In this document: in pieces, positions 44,114 through 51,684 of the stretch
How positions within the stretch are numbered: the first letter of the stretch is position 1
Layout of the letters: each line of letters begins with the position of its first letter
Source: a bacterium
Lineage (GTDB): Bacteria > Bacteroidota > Ignavibacteria > SZUA-365
Length of the DNA stretch: 64,000 nucleotides
Direction: 5' to 3'
Assembly (NCBI GenBank): GCA_020444325.1
Contig: JAHLLD010000004.1
Span: forward strand, 124,001 to 188,000
The notes under the pieces: model-generated
Database searches by the model: none
What the model was told of the DNA's origin: nothing
What the model saw: only the letters and a program-made list of their open reading frames with translations
Position numbers and translations under genes: made by a program

Positions 44114-44343
44114 GCTGTGCTCCGAAGGCTACGTGTGATGAATATGCAAGCTGGCGATTCACGGTGTCATTACATTTTGTCTTCATCGAGAAAGGCCAGG
44201 GGGCAGAAAGCGGGAACCGCTTTATATTTAAGATAATGAGGAGTATCATTCGGTCAAATCCTGAGCCCTTATTTCTCTTTTCGATCTTGCGAACCGCGCG
44301 TCGGTTTCGCGCACAGGTCTTTATATATATAGATGGAGTCTGT

Positions 44344-46575
44344 ATGAAATCGTTAGTACTGTATTGCTTTGCGCTCGTGTGTCTGTTGAGCGGATCCGTC
44401 TTGGCCACGACGCATACTGTGGTGAATTCAGGGTTCAGTTTCAGTCCCTCGAGTCTTACCATAAACGTTGGTGACACGGTGGTGTTCAATCTCGGATCAG
44501 CGCATAATGTTGTTGAGGTGAGCCAGGCCACTTGGAACGCCAACGGGAACACCCCGTTGAGCGGAGGATTTACGCTCCCGTTCGGTGGAGGGACGCTGAT
44601 CTTCAGTACTGCGGGAACGGAGTATTACGTCTGCTCGCCTCATGCCTCGTCCGGAATGAAAGGCACGATTAATGTCGTGCAGACCACCGTCTCCACCAGT
44701 ACGCTCGCCGCGTCCAGCTACTGCGTGGGCGATATGATGACAGTGCCGTACACCGCGAGTGGAAACTTCCAGGCGGGGAATACGTTTACGGCGCAGCTCT
44801 CCGACGGCAGTGGTTCCTTTTCGAGTCCAACCACCCTGGGAAGCGTAGCCAGCACGACTTCGGGACAGATTTCGGGCAGCATTCCCGGCAGCGTCGTCAC
44901 GGGCACGGGCTACCGTGTACGCGTTGTTTCGAGCATGCCAGTCCTGGTCGCCAACGACAACGGGAGCGACCTGTCGATAAGCGAGGTCCCGAATGCCAGC
45001 ATCACTCCTGCCGGACCGACGACGTTCTGTGAAGGATCGAGCGTTACGCTTGACGCTTCACCAACGGGTGCGGGACTCACATACATATGGCGGCGGGACG
45101 GTATTGTAATCGTCGCCGCCTCCGGGGCGAGTTATATTGCAGCTCTGGCGGGACAATACACTGTTGAGGTAAGCAATGGCACGTGTTCATCAACGTCCTC
45201 CCCGCGTCCGGTGTTCGTCAATCCCGCTGATCCGACTACACTGACATGGACGGCAGCGGTGGATACCGACTGGGGGACCGTGGGGAACTGGGACAATCCC
45301 TGCGCCGTGCCGACTGCCGGTGACACGGTCATCATCAATGGAGGCGTGCAGCCGCCTGCAGGCACACCGGCACTTTCCATCGACCGTCTCGTGCTCAACA
45401 ACTCTGCCGGACTCACACTCAACAATGACCTGGAAATCACTGGCGTGCTGGTGATGAGCAGCGGGTCTATCACACTCGGGATAAACAATCTCACGATCAG
45501 TTCCGCTGCGATGATCTCGGGTGCGACATCCTCAAACTTTATCATCACGGATGGAAGTGGGGAACTGCGTCAGGAGGGACTTGGTAGTGGTGGCCGCAGC
45601 GCTGCGGTGCTTTTCCCGGTGGGAATAAACGGGTTCAGTTATACCCCGGTATCGGTGACCAATGCCGGAACGCAGGATGTGTTCGCTGTGCGTGTCGCGG
45701 AGGATGTGCTCACAGACGGCAGCAGCGGGAGCGCCCTGCTGACGGATATTGTGGACAGAACGTGGTTTATCAGTGAAGGCATCGCGGGAGGGAGCAACGC
45801 GGACCTCACGTTCATGTGGAACGGCGCGGATGAACTTCCCGCGTTTGATCGTACGGCGTGTTTTGCCGCACATCACGATGGCTCTGATTGGTCCCCTGTG
45901 CAATCCATCGGCGCAGCGAGCGGGGGACCGGTGTACCAGCGTACGGCAACAGGGGTTTCCAGCTTTTCTCCCTTCGCCATCGGAGATGCCTCATCGCCAC
46001 TTCCCGTGGAGCTGAGCAGGTTTTCGGCGGATGTGGATGGGCGCATGGTTCATCTTCGCTGGGAAACAACGCAGGAAACAGACTGCGCAGGATTCGCGGT
46101 GCAGCGGGCGGACGAGCGTCAGGCGGACTGGGAGGATATCATATTTCTCCCGAGCCGGAGTCCCCGTCTCGGAACACAATATTTCTATACCGATGAGACA
46201 CCGGGAAGCGGTACATGGTCGTACCGACTGCGGCAGGTGGACCTCGATGGCAGCGAGTCGTATTCGCCGGTGCTGCGCGTGCAGGTGATCACCGCCGCCT
46301 CGCTGGCCCTCGAGAATCTGTATCCCAATCCGGTATTCCTTTCGAATGGCGCCAGTGTAAGCCTCCAGCTGAGGTCCGCGCAGAATGCACCGGTGCGTCT
46401 GACGCTGCACAATGTGTTGGGCGAGGAAGTCATGCAGCTGTTCGAAGGCAACCTCGCAGCAGGTGAGAGCCGGCAGCTGCAGGCCACGCTCTCATCTCTT
46501 GTGCCCGGAGTATACATCTACCGGTTGTCACAGGGCGATGTTCTGCGGCAGTACCGAATGCTGGTCCAGCACTGA
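44344..46575 (+). CDS. Secreted cupredoxin-domain protein with T9SS tail
   Basis: A 743-residue protein. After a signal peptide (SGSVLATT), residues 22-113 are a plastocyanin-like domain with all four type 1 copper ligands visible: His54 (GSAHNVV), Cys97 and His100 (YYVCSPH) and Met105 (GMKG). Then come Ig/PKD-like domains (about 115-300), a beta-rich middle, the common pre-tail domain (PLPVELSRFSADVDGRMVHL), and a T9SS sorting domain (NLYPNPVFLSNG, VLGEEVMQL, LVPGVYIYRLS). Likely a surface-exposed electron-transfer or copper-binding protein. ATG 44344 is the start of the signal peptide; the frame is open further upstream. Confidence 0.9.
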   Translation: MKSLVLYCFALVCLLSGSVLATTHTVVNSGFSFSPSSLTINVGDTVVFNLGSAHNVVEVSQATWNANGNTPLSGGFTLPFGGGTLIFSTAGTEYYVCSPHASSGMKGTINVVQTTVSTSTLAASSYCVGDMMTVPYTASGNFQAGNTFTAQLSDGSGSFSSPTTLGSVASTTSGQISGSIPGSVVTGTGYRVRVVSSMPVLVANDNGSDLSISEVPNASITPAGPTTFCEGSSVTLDASPTGAGLTYIWRRDGIVIVAASGASYIAALAGQYTVEVSNGTCSSTSSPRPVFVNPADPTTLTWTAAVDTDWGTVGNWDNPCAVPTAGDTVIINGGVQPPAGTPALSIDRLVLNNSAGLTLNNDLEITGVLVMSSGSITLGINNLTISSAAMISGATSSNFIITDGSGELRQEGLGSGGRSAAVLFPVGINGFSYTPVSVTNAGTQDVFAVRVAEDVLTDGSSGSALLTDIVDRTWFISEGIAGGSNADLTFMWNGADELPAFDRTACFAAHHDGSDWSPVQSIGAASGGPVYQRTATGVSSFSPFAIGDASSPLPVELSRFSADVDGRMVHLRWETTQETDCAGFAVQRADERQADWEDIIFLPSRSPRLGTQYFYTDETPGSGTWSYRLRQVDLDGSESYSPVLRVQVITAASLALENLYPNPVFLSNGASVSLQLRSAQNAPVRLTLHNVLGEEVMQLFEGNLAAGESRQLQATLSSLVPGVYIYRLSQGDVLRQYRMLVQH

Positions 46576-46594
46576 CAGAGCAGGTTGCATGAAC

Positions 46595-46627
46595 AACAGG
46601 CGGCATCCACACCGGGTGCCGCCTGTT
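46595..46627. terminator. Terminator between convergent genes
   Basis: AACAGGCGGCA (46595-46605) pairs perfectly with TGCCGCCTGTT (46617-46627). It serves the + strand T9SS gene and, on the other strand, the carbonic anhydrase gene. Confidence 0.8.
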
Positions 46628-46652
46628 TCATGTATCAGCGTTTCTTATTGTA

Positions 46653-47279
46653 TTATGGCTGCGGTGTGCTGTCGAAAAAGTCTACCATGCCGCTCTCAAG
46701 GGAATATTCCGCGCCGACAATCATCAGTTCATTATCGAGCAAACGTTGTTCGAGAATGCGTGAACCATGGCGGAGATGGTCTGCGGCCAGGCGGACATTC
46801 GCGCGAACGGCTTCTGCCATCAGGGCGTCATGATCGTTTCGGAGTTCAGTATGCAGCAGGGATTCGACCGCGGGACGCACCCGCTCGACGATGGAGCGAA
46901 GGTGGGGGGATTGTGTTTCCGAGGCACGTGTCATTTCCTCGATCGTCGCCTGTACGGCGCCGCATTGTGTGTGTCCCAGCACGACGACGAGAGGGGTCCC
47001 GAATTTTTCCGCGGCAAACTCGACGCTGCCGATTTGAGAGGGTGCCACCACATTGCCGGCGATGCGAATGACGAAGAGATCACCGAGACCCTGGTCGAAA
47101 ACGATTTCCGCAGGGACGCGGGAATCCGAACAACCGAGTATGGTCGCAAACGGCGTTTGTCCCTCAAGCAACTCCTGCCTGCGGATGTGGTCCGCATCGG
47201 TATCCGTATTCCGCTCACCCGCCACGAAGCGGCGATTGCCCTCCTTCAGCCTTGCCAGCGCTTCCTGTGCAGTAATCAC
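46653..47279 (-). CDS. Beta-class carbonic anhydrase
   Basis: A 208-residue cytoplasmic enzyme that interconverts CO2 and bicarbonate. Zinc ligands Cys50, His103 and Cys106 (ILGCSDSRV; VLGHTQCGAV) and the Asp52/Arg54 dyad are all present, with VIRIAGNVV between them. Full length for the class. A convergent terminator follows at 46595. Confidence 0.95.
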   Translation of the reverse strand: MITAQEALARLKEGNRRFVAGERNTDTDADHIRRQELLEGQTPFATILGCSDSRVPAEIVFDQGLGDLFVIRIAGNVVAPSQIGSVEFAAEKFGTPLVVVLGHTQCGAVQATIEEMTRASETQSPHLRSIVERVRPAVESLLHTELRNDHDALMAEAVRANVRLAADHLRHGSRILEQRLLDNELMIVGAEYSLESGMVDFFDSTPQP

Positions 47280-47365
47280 GTGCGTACTCCTTTCTTGCTG
47301 TTCCCCAGATCAACACGCACTGCGGATAAGGAATTCCCGGTACGCTCGCTTCCAGGCAGTGTGAT

Positions 47366-47752
47366 TCATGACTCATGATCAAGAAGCCAGGCGAGCGCGC
47401 TTTCTTCCTCCCTGAACAGTTTCACCTGATAGCCACGGTTTGCGGCCACCGTGACGGTGAAAATGTTCTGTTGATACGACTCCTCATTGAGATCGACGAT
47501 GGCAGCGCGGTAACTGCGTTTCCAACCAAACGCAGCGGGATCGCTGGAGAGCTGGTATGCGGATCCGGCCGGGAAATCCCCATGGAGATCGATGATGCAG
47601 AGAACCCGTGTTCGGTCTGCTTCCTCGCACAAATCTGCAACCGCACGCCAGACCTCAATGGCCTGTGAAGTCGTTTCCCCTTCGATTCGTATCCCGGAAA
47701 CTTCGACCCGCAGATACCCGTCCTCTACACGCGTACTCATGGAATATGACAT
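47366..47752 (-). CDS. SpoIIAA/STAS-like small protein
   Basis: A 128-residue protein that resembles SpoIIAA-like proteins: short beta strands at the N-terminus (EDGYLRVEVSG), VLCIIDLHGDFPAGSAYQL in the middle and an alternating helix/strand end (VAANRGYQVKLFREEESALAWL). Family members often have unknown signalling roles. ATG 47752 has GAGG upstream; the frame extends to 47800 without a better site. Confidence 0.6.
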   Translation of the reverse strand: MSYSMSTRVEDGYLRVEVSGIRIEGETTSQAIEVWRAVADLCEEADRTRVLCIIDLHGDFPAGSAYQLSSDPAAFGWKRSYRAAIVDLNEESYQQNIFTVTVAANRGYQVKLFREEESALAWLLDHES

Positions 47753-48025
47753 GATGCGCCTCAGGTATACTGAATGTGCGCCGCGCGCGCACATGATCAT
47801 ATGTTTGAAAAATCAGGATTACACTGCGAATGTACCTGTGGGAAAGGCAGAAGTCAAGAGAAAAGACGATAGCCCAGTCAGAAGATCCGAATACGACTGT
47901 GGACACTCCAGTGCTGTACGTCAAAACACAGGAGTTTCTAGTAATTCACTAACTCTTGCCTAATCAGGGAAGTGCATCTTCGAGTTCAGGTCAACCCAAT
48001 TTCTATAATTTGTGAGGAGAACTCC

Positions 48026-48250
48026 ATGCAGATGCCTTTCCGCATCCATAATTTGATGATGCTACTGTTCACGTTCGTCCTTTCGACGGCTGTGCAGGCA
48101 CAGGAAGCTGCATTCAAGGCGGCGGGTGTGCACAGTGTGCAGTGGCATGCGCAGTCCGATGACGGTGTGGCGCTTCCGAGCGGAACATATCTCTACACGC
48201 TTCGTACCGCGAACGAGGTGAGCACGCGCAGTATGATGCTCGCCAAGTAA
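48026..48250 (+). CDS. 74-residue exported mini-protein: signal peptide plus T9SS-like tail
   Basis: A good ribosome site (GAGGAGA) precedes this ATG. Residues 1-26 are a signal peptide ending VQAQE; residues 33-74 (VHSVQWHAQSDDGVALPSGT then YLYTLRTANEVSTRSMMLAK) match only the last half of a FlgD/T9SS sorting domain. There is no passenger domain at all. It is followed by a strong terminator, so it is an independent transcription unit. It may be a natural deletion remnant or a real decoy-like small secreted protein. Confidence 0.65.
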   Translation: MQMPFRIHNLMMLLFTFVLSTAVQAQEAAFKAAGVHSVQWHAQSDDGVALPSGTYLYTLRTANEVSTRSMMLAK

Positions 48251-48282
48251 GAACGCAGCTGCTCCACGCAGCAGATGGCATA

Positions 48283-48326
48283 AAAACAGAAGCCCCCGGT
48301 TCTTTGCCGGGGGTTCCTGTTTTTTC
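48283..48326 (+). terminator. Strong Rho-independent terminator
   Basis: AACAG..GCCCCCGG pairs with CCGGGGG..CTGTT and is followed by TTTT (48285-48325). It closes the 74-residue gene. Confidence 0.9.
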
Positions 48327-48394
48327 AGGGGAGAGCGCGATGTCCCTCCGCACCTGGAAGCGAAGGACATGCTGGAGCTTCTCAGATACTCACG

Positions 48395-49039
48395 TCATCC
48401 TGCTTTCAGCAGCTTGAACGCATGGGTCCATTGCTGATTGAGAAATCCCGGAATGCACCAGAGTATACACAACGGCTCGATGGCGCGGGCGGCTTCGACA
48501 CCGCCCATGTCTTCCACTTCCCAGCCAAATTTCTGCAGAATAGCTGTGGTTTCCTGCTTTGCATTTTCATTGTTCCCGCAGATGAACATTGTGGGCGTGG
48601 CACCGAGTGCCGGATTGACCATCAGGTGTGCTCCGACGGAATTGAATGCCTTCACGAAATGTGCATCCGGTACGGCGGTCTGCAACTGTTCCATCAACGA
48701 AGTCTTGAGGTCGGTGAAAAAGTGCAGTACACCATTTTCCGGCGCTTCCTCGGCGATAGGATTTGTTGCATCGATAATGATTTTCCCACGCAGGGCGTCC
48801 TTGCCAGCGGCTTCAAGCACGTTCAACGCAGCCGTACCTTTGACCGCGAGAACTACAATTTCTCCAAACGCAGCCGTCTCCGCTGCCTGTCCGGTTTTTG
48901 CTTCGGGACAGCGTTCCTCTACCCAGTCCGCCAGTTTCTTCGGCTCGCGGCTACCGACCATGACCGCGTGTCCATGCCTGACAAATCCCTCAGCCAGCGT
49001 TTTTCCGACACCACCGGATCCGAGAATTGCAACATTCAT
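48395..49039 (-). CDS. NADP/F420-type oxidoreductase
   Basis: A 214-residue protein with an N-terminal Rossmann fold: MNVAILGSGGVGKTLAEGF is the dinucleotide-binding loop, followed by VMVGSREPKK, which fits NADP(H). IIIDATNPI, VKAFNSVGA and MFICGNNENAK match the F420-dependent NADP reductase/YfiA-type family. Cofactor F420 genes are not in the window, so NADP(H) alone is as likely. AAGGAGA lies before the ATG. An 18-base perfect palindrome lies 51 bases upstream and may control it. Confidence 0.88.
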   Translation of the reverse strand: MNVAILGSGGVGKTLAEGFVRHGHAVMVGSREPKKLADWVEERCPEAKTGQAAETAAFGEIVVLAVKGTAALNVLEAAGKDALRGKIIIDATNPIAEEAPENGVLHFFTDLKTSLMEQLQTAVPDAHFVKAFNSVGAHLMVNPALGATPTMFICGNNENAKQETTAILQKFGWEVEDMGGVEAARAIEPLCILWCIPGFLNQQWTHAFKLLKAG

Positions 49040-49089
49040 CTTATATCTCCTTTCTGACGCCATCCCGGCGATCGCCGCAATCGCGTACA

Positions 49090-49107
49090 AATGAAATCGA
49101 TTTCATT
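49090..49107. promoter_or_regulatory. Perfect 18-bp palindrome, LacI-type operator candidate
   Basis: AATGAAATCGATTTCATT is perfectly self-complementary with a central CG, the layout of LacI-family operators. It lies 51-68 bases before the minus-strand oxidoreductase start. No LacI-family gene is in the window. Confidence 0.55.
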
Positions 49108-49147
49108 CTTTGTGTGCATAGATCCCAACAAGGGGTACCGTCTTTCA

Positions 49148-49217
49148 ATTCCCCGTTGGTCGGATTCCCCGTTGGTGGGATTCCCCGTTGGTCGGATTCA
49201 TGAATCCGACCAACGGG
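49148..49217. repeat. Three 16-bp tandem units running into a 34-bp perfect palindrome
   Basis: ATTCCCCGTTGGTCGG (with one C/G change in unit 2) is repeated at 49148, 49164 and 49180. The third unit starts a perfect palindrome, CCCGTTGGTCGGATTCA (49184-49200) followed by its exact reverse complement (49201-49217). It lies about 100 bases before the dioxygenase-like gene. Confidence 0.9.
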
Positions 49218-49320
49218 ATTTTCCCCTTGTTCATTGGAGGGAGACGGGTGTACATTGGGGAAAACGGACATGATGCATCCCAATTAATTGACCTCGTGCA
49301 ATTGCGAAAGGCGGTTATTA

Positions 49321-50328
49321 ATGGAACGACGGAAACTCTTGAAGGGATTGGGGATTGCTGGATTGGCTACGGTACTGCCCGTGAAAGGTTCGGCAGCTGC
49401 TTTTCAGGGAAAAGTGCGTCAGGCGGAACTGTCTCGTCCCGCGGGTGCTTCATGCTGGCTGACACCGGAGACAACGGAGGGGCCGTACTATTTCGATCCC
49501 GGGTTGTTGCGCTCGGATATCCGGTTGGACACGCAGAACAACGTTCTGCATGATGGACTCCCGCTCGACCTCACCATCTCTGTGGTGAACGTTTCGTGTC
49601 AGCCTGTCGCCGGAGTACTGGTGGATATCTGGCATGCGAACAGGGGTGGACTGTACTCAGGATACGTACAACCCCAGGGAAACACGACGAATCAGAATTT
49701 CCTCCGGGGTACACAGGTGACGGACGAGCAGGGGAACTGCCGTTTTGAGACCATCTATCCGGGGTGGTATCCCGGCCGCACGACGCATATTCATTTCAAG
49801 GTGCGTCTTTCCTCAATGGCCTATGTCACCTCGCAGTTTGCTTTTGAGGATGCTGTAAACGCGGATGTCTATGACACCGCCCTGTATGCAGACCGGGGAC
49901 AGAATACGACCACGAATGCCAGTGACGGAGTGTTTCGCGATGCGACGCCCGAGCATCTGCTTGCTGAAGTCGAGCCCGACCCTGTATCAGGGGGATATCG
50001 AGGCACGTACACGATCGGTATTGATTCGCCGACGGATATCGATCAGGACGTGCGTCGTCCCGAGGAGTGCTGGCTAGCACCGAATTACCCGAATCCCTTC
50101 GCGGAGCGAACGGCCGTGACCTACAATCTGAACCGTCCCGGACATGTAGAAATCAGTGTTTTTGATGCGGCTGGGAAGATGCGCGCGAAACTGGTGGATG
50201 AACAGCGGCAGGCCGGACAGCATGTGGCGCCGTTCGACGCTGGGGGACTCCCGAGCGGATATTATTTCTGTCGCATGCGGGCAGGCGAGTATGTTGCCAT
50301 TCGTGAGATGCTTCTTATTCGCCGCTAG
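49321..50328 (+). CDS. Intradiol dioxygenase-like protein with Tat-type signal and T9SS tail
   Basis: A 335-residue protein. The N-terminus MERRKLLKGLGIAGLATVLP looks like a twin-arginine signal (Arg3-Arg4). Residues 45-220 match the intradiol ring-cleavage dioxygenase fold: TPETTEGPYYFDP, VDIWHANRGGLYSGY and YPGWYPGRTTHIHFKV, with Tyr112, Tyr150, His156 and His158 as the four expected Fe(III) ligands. The last 80 residues (NYPNPFAERTAVTYNL, LPSGYYFCRM) are a T9SS sorting domain. It probably acts on an extracellular catechol-like compound. Start ATG 49321 follows AAAGGCGG. Confidence 0.88.
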   Translation: MERRKLLKGLGIAGLATVLPVKGSAAAFQGKVRQAELSRPAGASCWLTPETTEGPYYFDPGLLRSDIRLDTQNNVLHDGLPLDLTISVVNVSCQPVAGVLVDIWHANRGGLYSGYVQPQGNTTNQNFLRGTQVTDEQGNCRFETIYPGWYPGRTTHIHFKVRLSSMAYVTSQFAFEDAVNADVYDTALYADRGQNTTTNASDGVFRDATPEHLLAEVEPDPVSGGYRGTYTIGIDSPTDIDQDVRRPEECWLAPNYPNPFAERTAVTYNLNRPGHVEISVFDAAGKMRAKLVDEQRQAGQHVAPFDAGGLPSGYYFCRMRAGEYVAIREMLLIRR

Positions 50329-50337
50329 AACTGTGAC

Positions 50338-50802
50338 TCAGGATTTCCTGGTGTAGACTGCATCGAAAAGCTGCTTCCACTGCTTGCCGTCCTGAGACAT
50401 CTCCATGGAGGAGAGCATGCGCCCGGGGTCGGTCATATCCCACCGCAGGCGAACCTGCATGTTCGGATTCCTGCTCGTCATAGTGAGCACCTTTTCAACG
50501 AACCGGCCCGTAAAAATTTCAGGTGGGGAGCCGATGGAATCAAGCCAGTACATCGTGTACAGGTCTTCTTCCGGATTATAGGAATAGATTCCGTGTCCCT
50601 CAAACGTCGTTTTGCCATCCTTTTTCTGCACGTAATCATTGATCGCGGCAAGACCCCCGAGAGCGAGACGCGTGATATTGATCCCCTGAGCGGTGCCCCC
50701 GGCCGGGTCCCATTCAGAGGGATGCATGTGCTCTTCCCCGTGCCACTCACCAGCGAGCAGCTCGAGTTTTTTATGTCCGGCAGATAGTTCTTCGTGCGCC
50801 AT
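50338..50802 (-). CDS. DUF1579-like cytoplasmic protein
   Basis: A 154-residue protein of the DUF1579 lipocalin-like family: LELLAGEWHGEEHMHPSEWD near residues 14-33, LGGLAAINDYVQKKDGKTTFEGHGIYSY, DLYTMYWLDSIGSPPEIFTG. No signal peptide, unlike its relative at 21202. GAGGAT lies before the ATG at 50802; the longer frame to 51006 is not supported. It converges with the dioxygenase gene, whose stop is only 10 bases away. Confidence 0.8.
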   Translation of the reverse strand: MAHEELSAGHKKLELLAGEWHGEEHMHPSEWDPAGGTAQGINITRLALGGLAAINDYVQKKDGKTTFEGHGIYSYNPEEDLYTMYWLDSIGSPPEIFTGRFVEKVLTMTSRNPNMQVRLRWDMTDPGRMLSSMEMSQDGKQWKQLFDAVYTRKS

Positions 50803-50890
50803 GATCTCTATCCTCAGGCTGTTGCAGTTCCGATTGTTCTGTGGTATGCGGGGTTGCGGAGACACATTATCCCAAAAAATTGTACCGCAG

Positions 50891-51436
50891 TCAAGTGCGT
50901 CCCTGTCTGGATCGATCCCGTTGCACCGGTGAGTGATGCCGTGCGTTGTATCGTATATACCCTCGTATGTTATCCACGAACTCGTCGTCAGTAACACGCC
51001 GGTCAAAGTATGTTTCCTGCCAGAGTGGAGTGCCGGTCATTCCGCGAATTTTGTTAATTTCTCGGGCACTTGAAGCCTTGATAAACCCCACCGCGAGGGG
51101 AATCAACATCTTCCGCCGCTCTTTTTTCCATTCTGCGTGTGAAAGTACCTGCGTAGGTTTGGATACGTGACCAGCGGTGGTAATTCTGATGAGAAGATGG
51201 ACATGGTCAGGCATTACGCAGAACGTCTCGATTTGTAATCCATCATATTTATCCGTTGCCTGGATGATGAGGCGCTGCACAATTTTCCCAAACTCATTGA
51301 GATGCATTTCGTCGTCGCGGATTTCCCCGAACATATCGATCCGTCTCTTCAAGCACATCGTGCAATGATACCAGCCGGGTGAAGAATAATCGATCCACCT
51401 CGCACGCATTGATGATAATTTCCTACGGTGTTTCAT
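50891..51436 (-). CDS. REP-associated tyrosine transposase (RAYT)
   Basis: A 181-residue HUH-type single-strand nuclease of the IS200/RAYT group. The HUH motif is MPDHVHLLI (His78, His80), and a candidate catalytic Tyr lies in GYIRYNARHH (Tyr160 or Tyr163). LWQETYFDRRVTDDEFVDNI is typical of RAYTs, which are single-copy domesticated enzymes that spread REP palindromes. No terminal inverted repeats of an IS are seen. AGGGAGA precedes the ATG. A small repeat patch lies just upstream (51472-51547). Confidence 0.9.
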   Translation of the reverse strand: MKHRRKLSSMRARWIDYSSPGWYHCTMCLKRRIDMFGEIRDDEMHLNEFGKIVQRLIIQATDKYDGLQIETFCVMPDHVHLLIRITTAGHVSKPTQVLSHAEWKKERRKMLIPLAVGFIKASSAREINKIRGMTGTPLWQETYFDRRVTDDEFVDNIRGYIRYNARHHSPVQRDRSRQGRT

Positions 51437-51471
51437 CGGATTCTCCCTTGTTTCCGAAATGGTGGAAATTA

Positions 51472-51547
51472 TTTCCCGACGGGTCGCCGATCAACGCCAA
51501 CGACGCGGATAATCGCGGATAATCGCGGATCGACGCGGATCGGGAAA
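51472..51547. repeat. Palindrome-flanked 10-bp tandem repeat upstream of RAYT
   Basis: TTTCCCGA (51472-51479) and TCGGGAAA (51540-51547) form inverted arms. Between them CGCGGAT recurs at 51504, 51514, 51524 and 51534, a strict 10-base period. It resembles a REP-like structure and lies next to the RAYT start. Confidence 0.7.
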
Positions 51548-51684
51548 TCGATTTTATTTATTGGATTAAACGCGGGCGGGGTGATTGCGTCCAAAAGATG
51601 AATTCCATCAACCCTGTCATACGGATTTGCTTCACCAACAGGCAGCCATTGGCGACATCCGAAATCCTGAATAAGGAGGCCACC

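Noticed and set aside
50891-51436. Link between the RAYT enzyme and the TATGCA palindromes
   Set aside because: RAYTs usually have their target palindromes beside the gene; no TATGCA copy lies within 12 kb of it, so the two are kept as separate observations.
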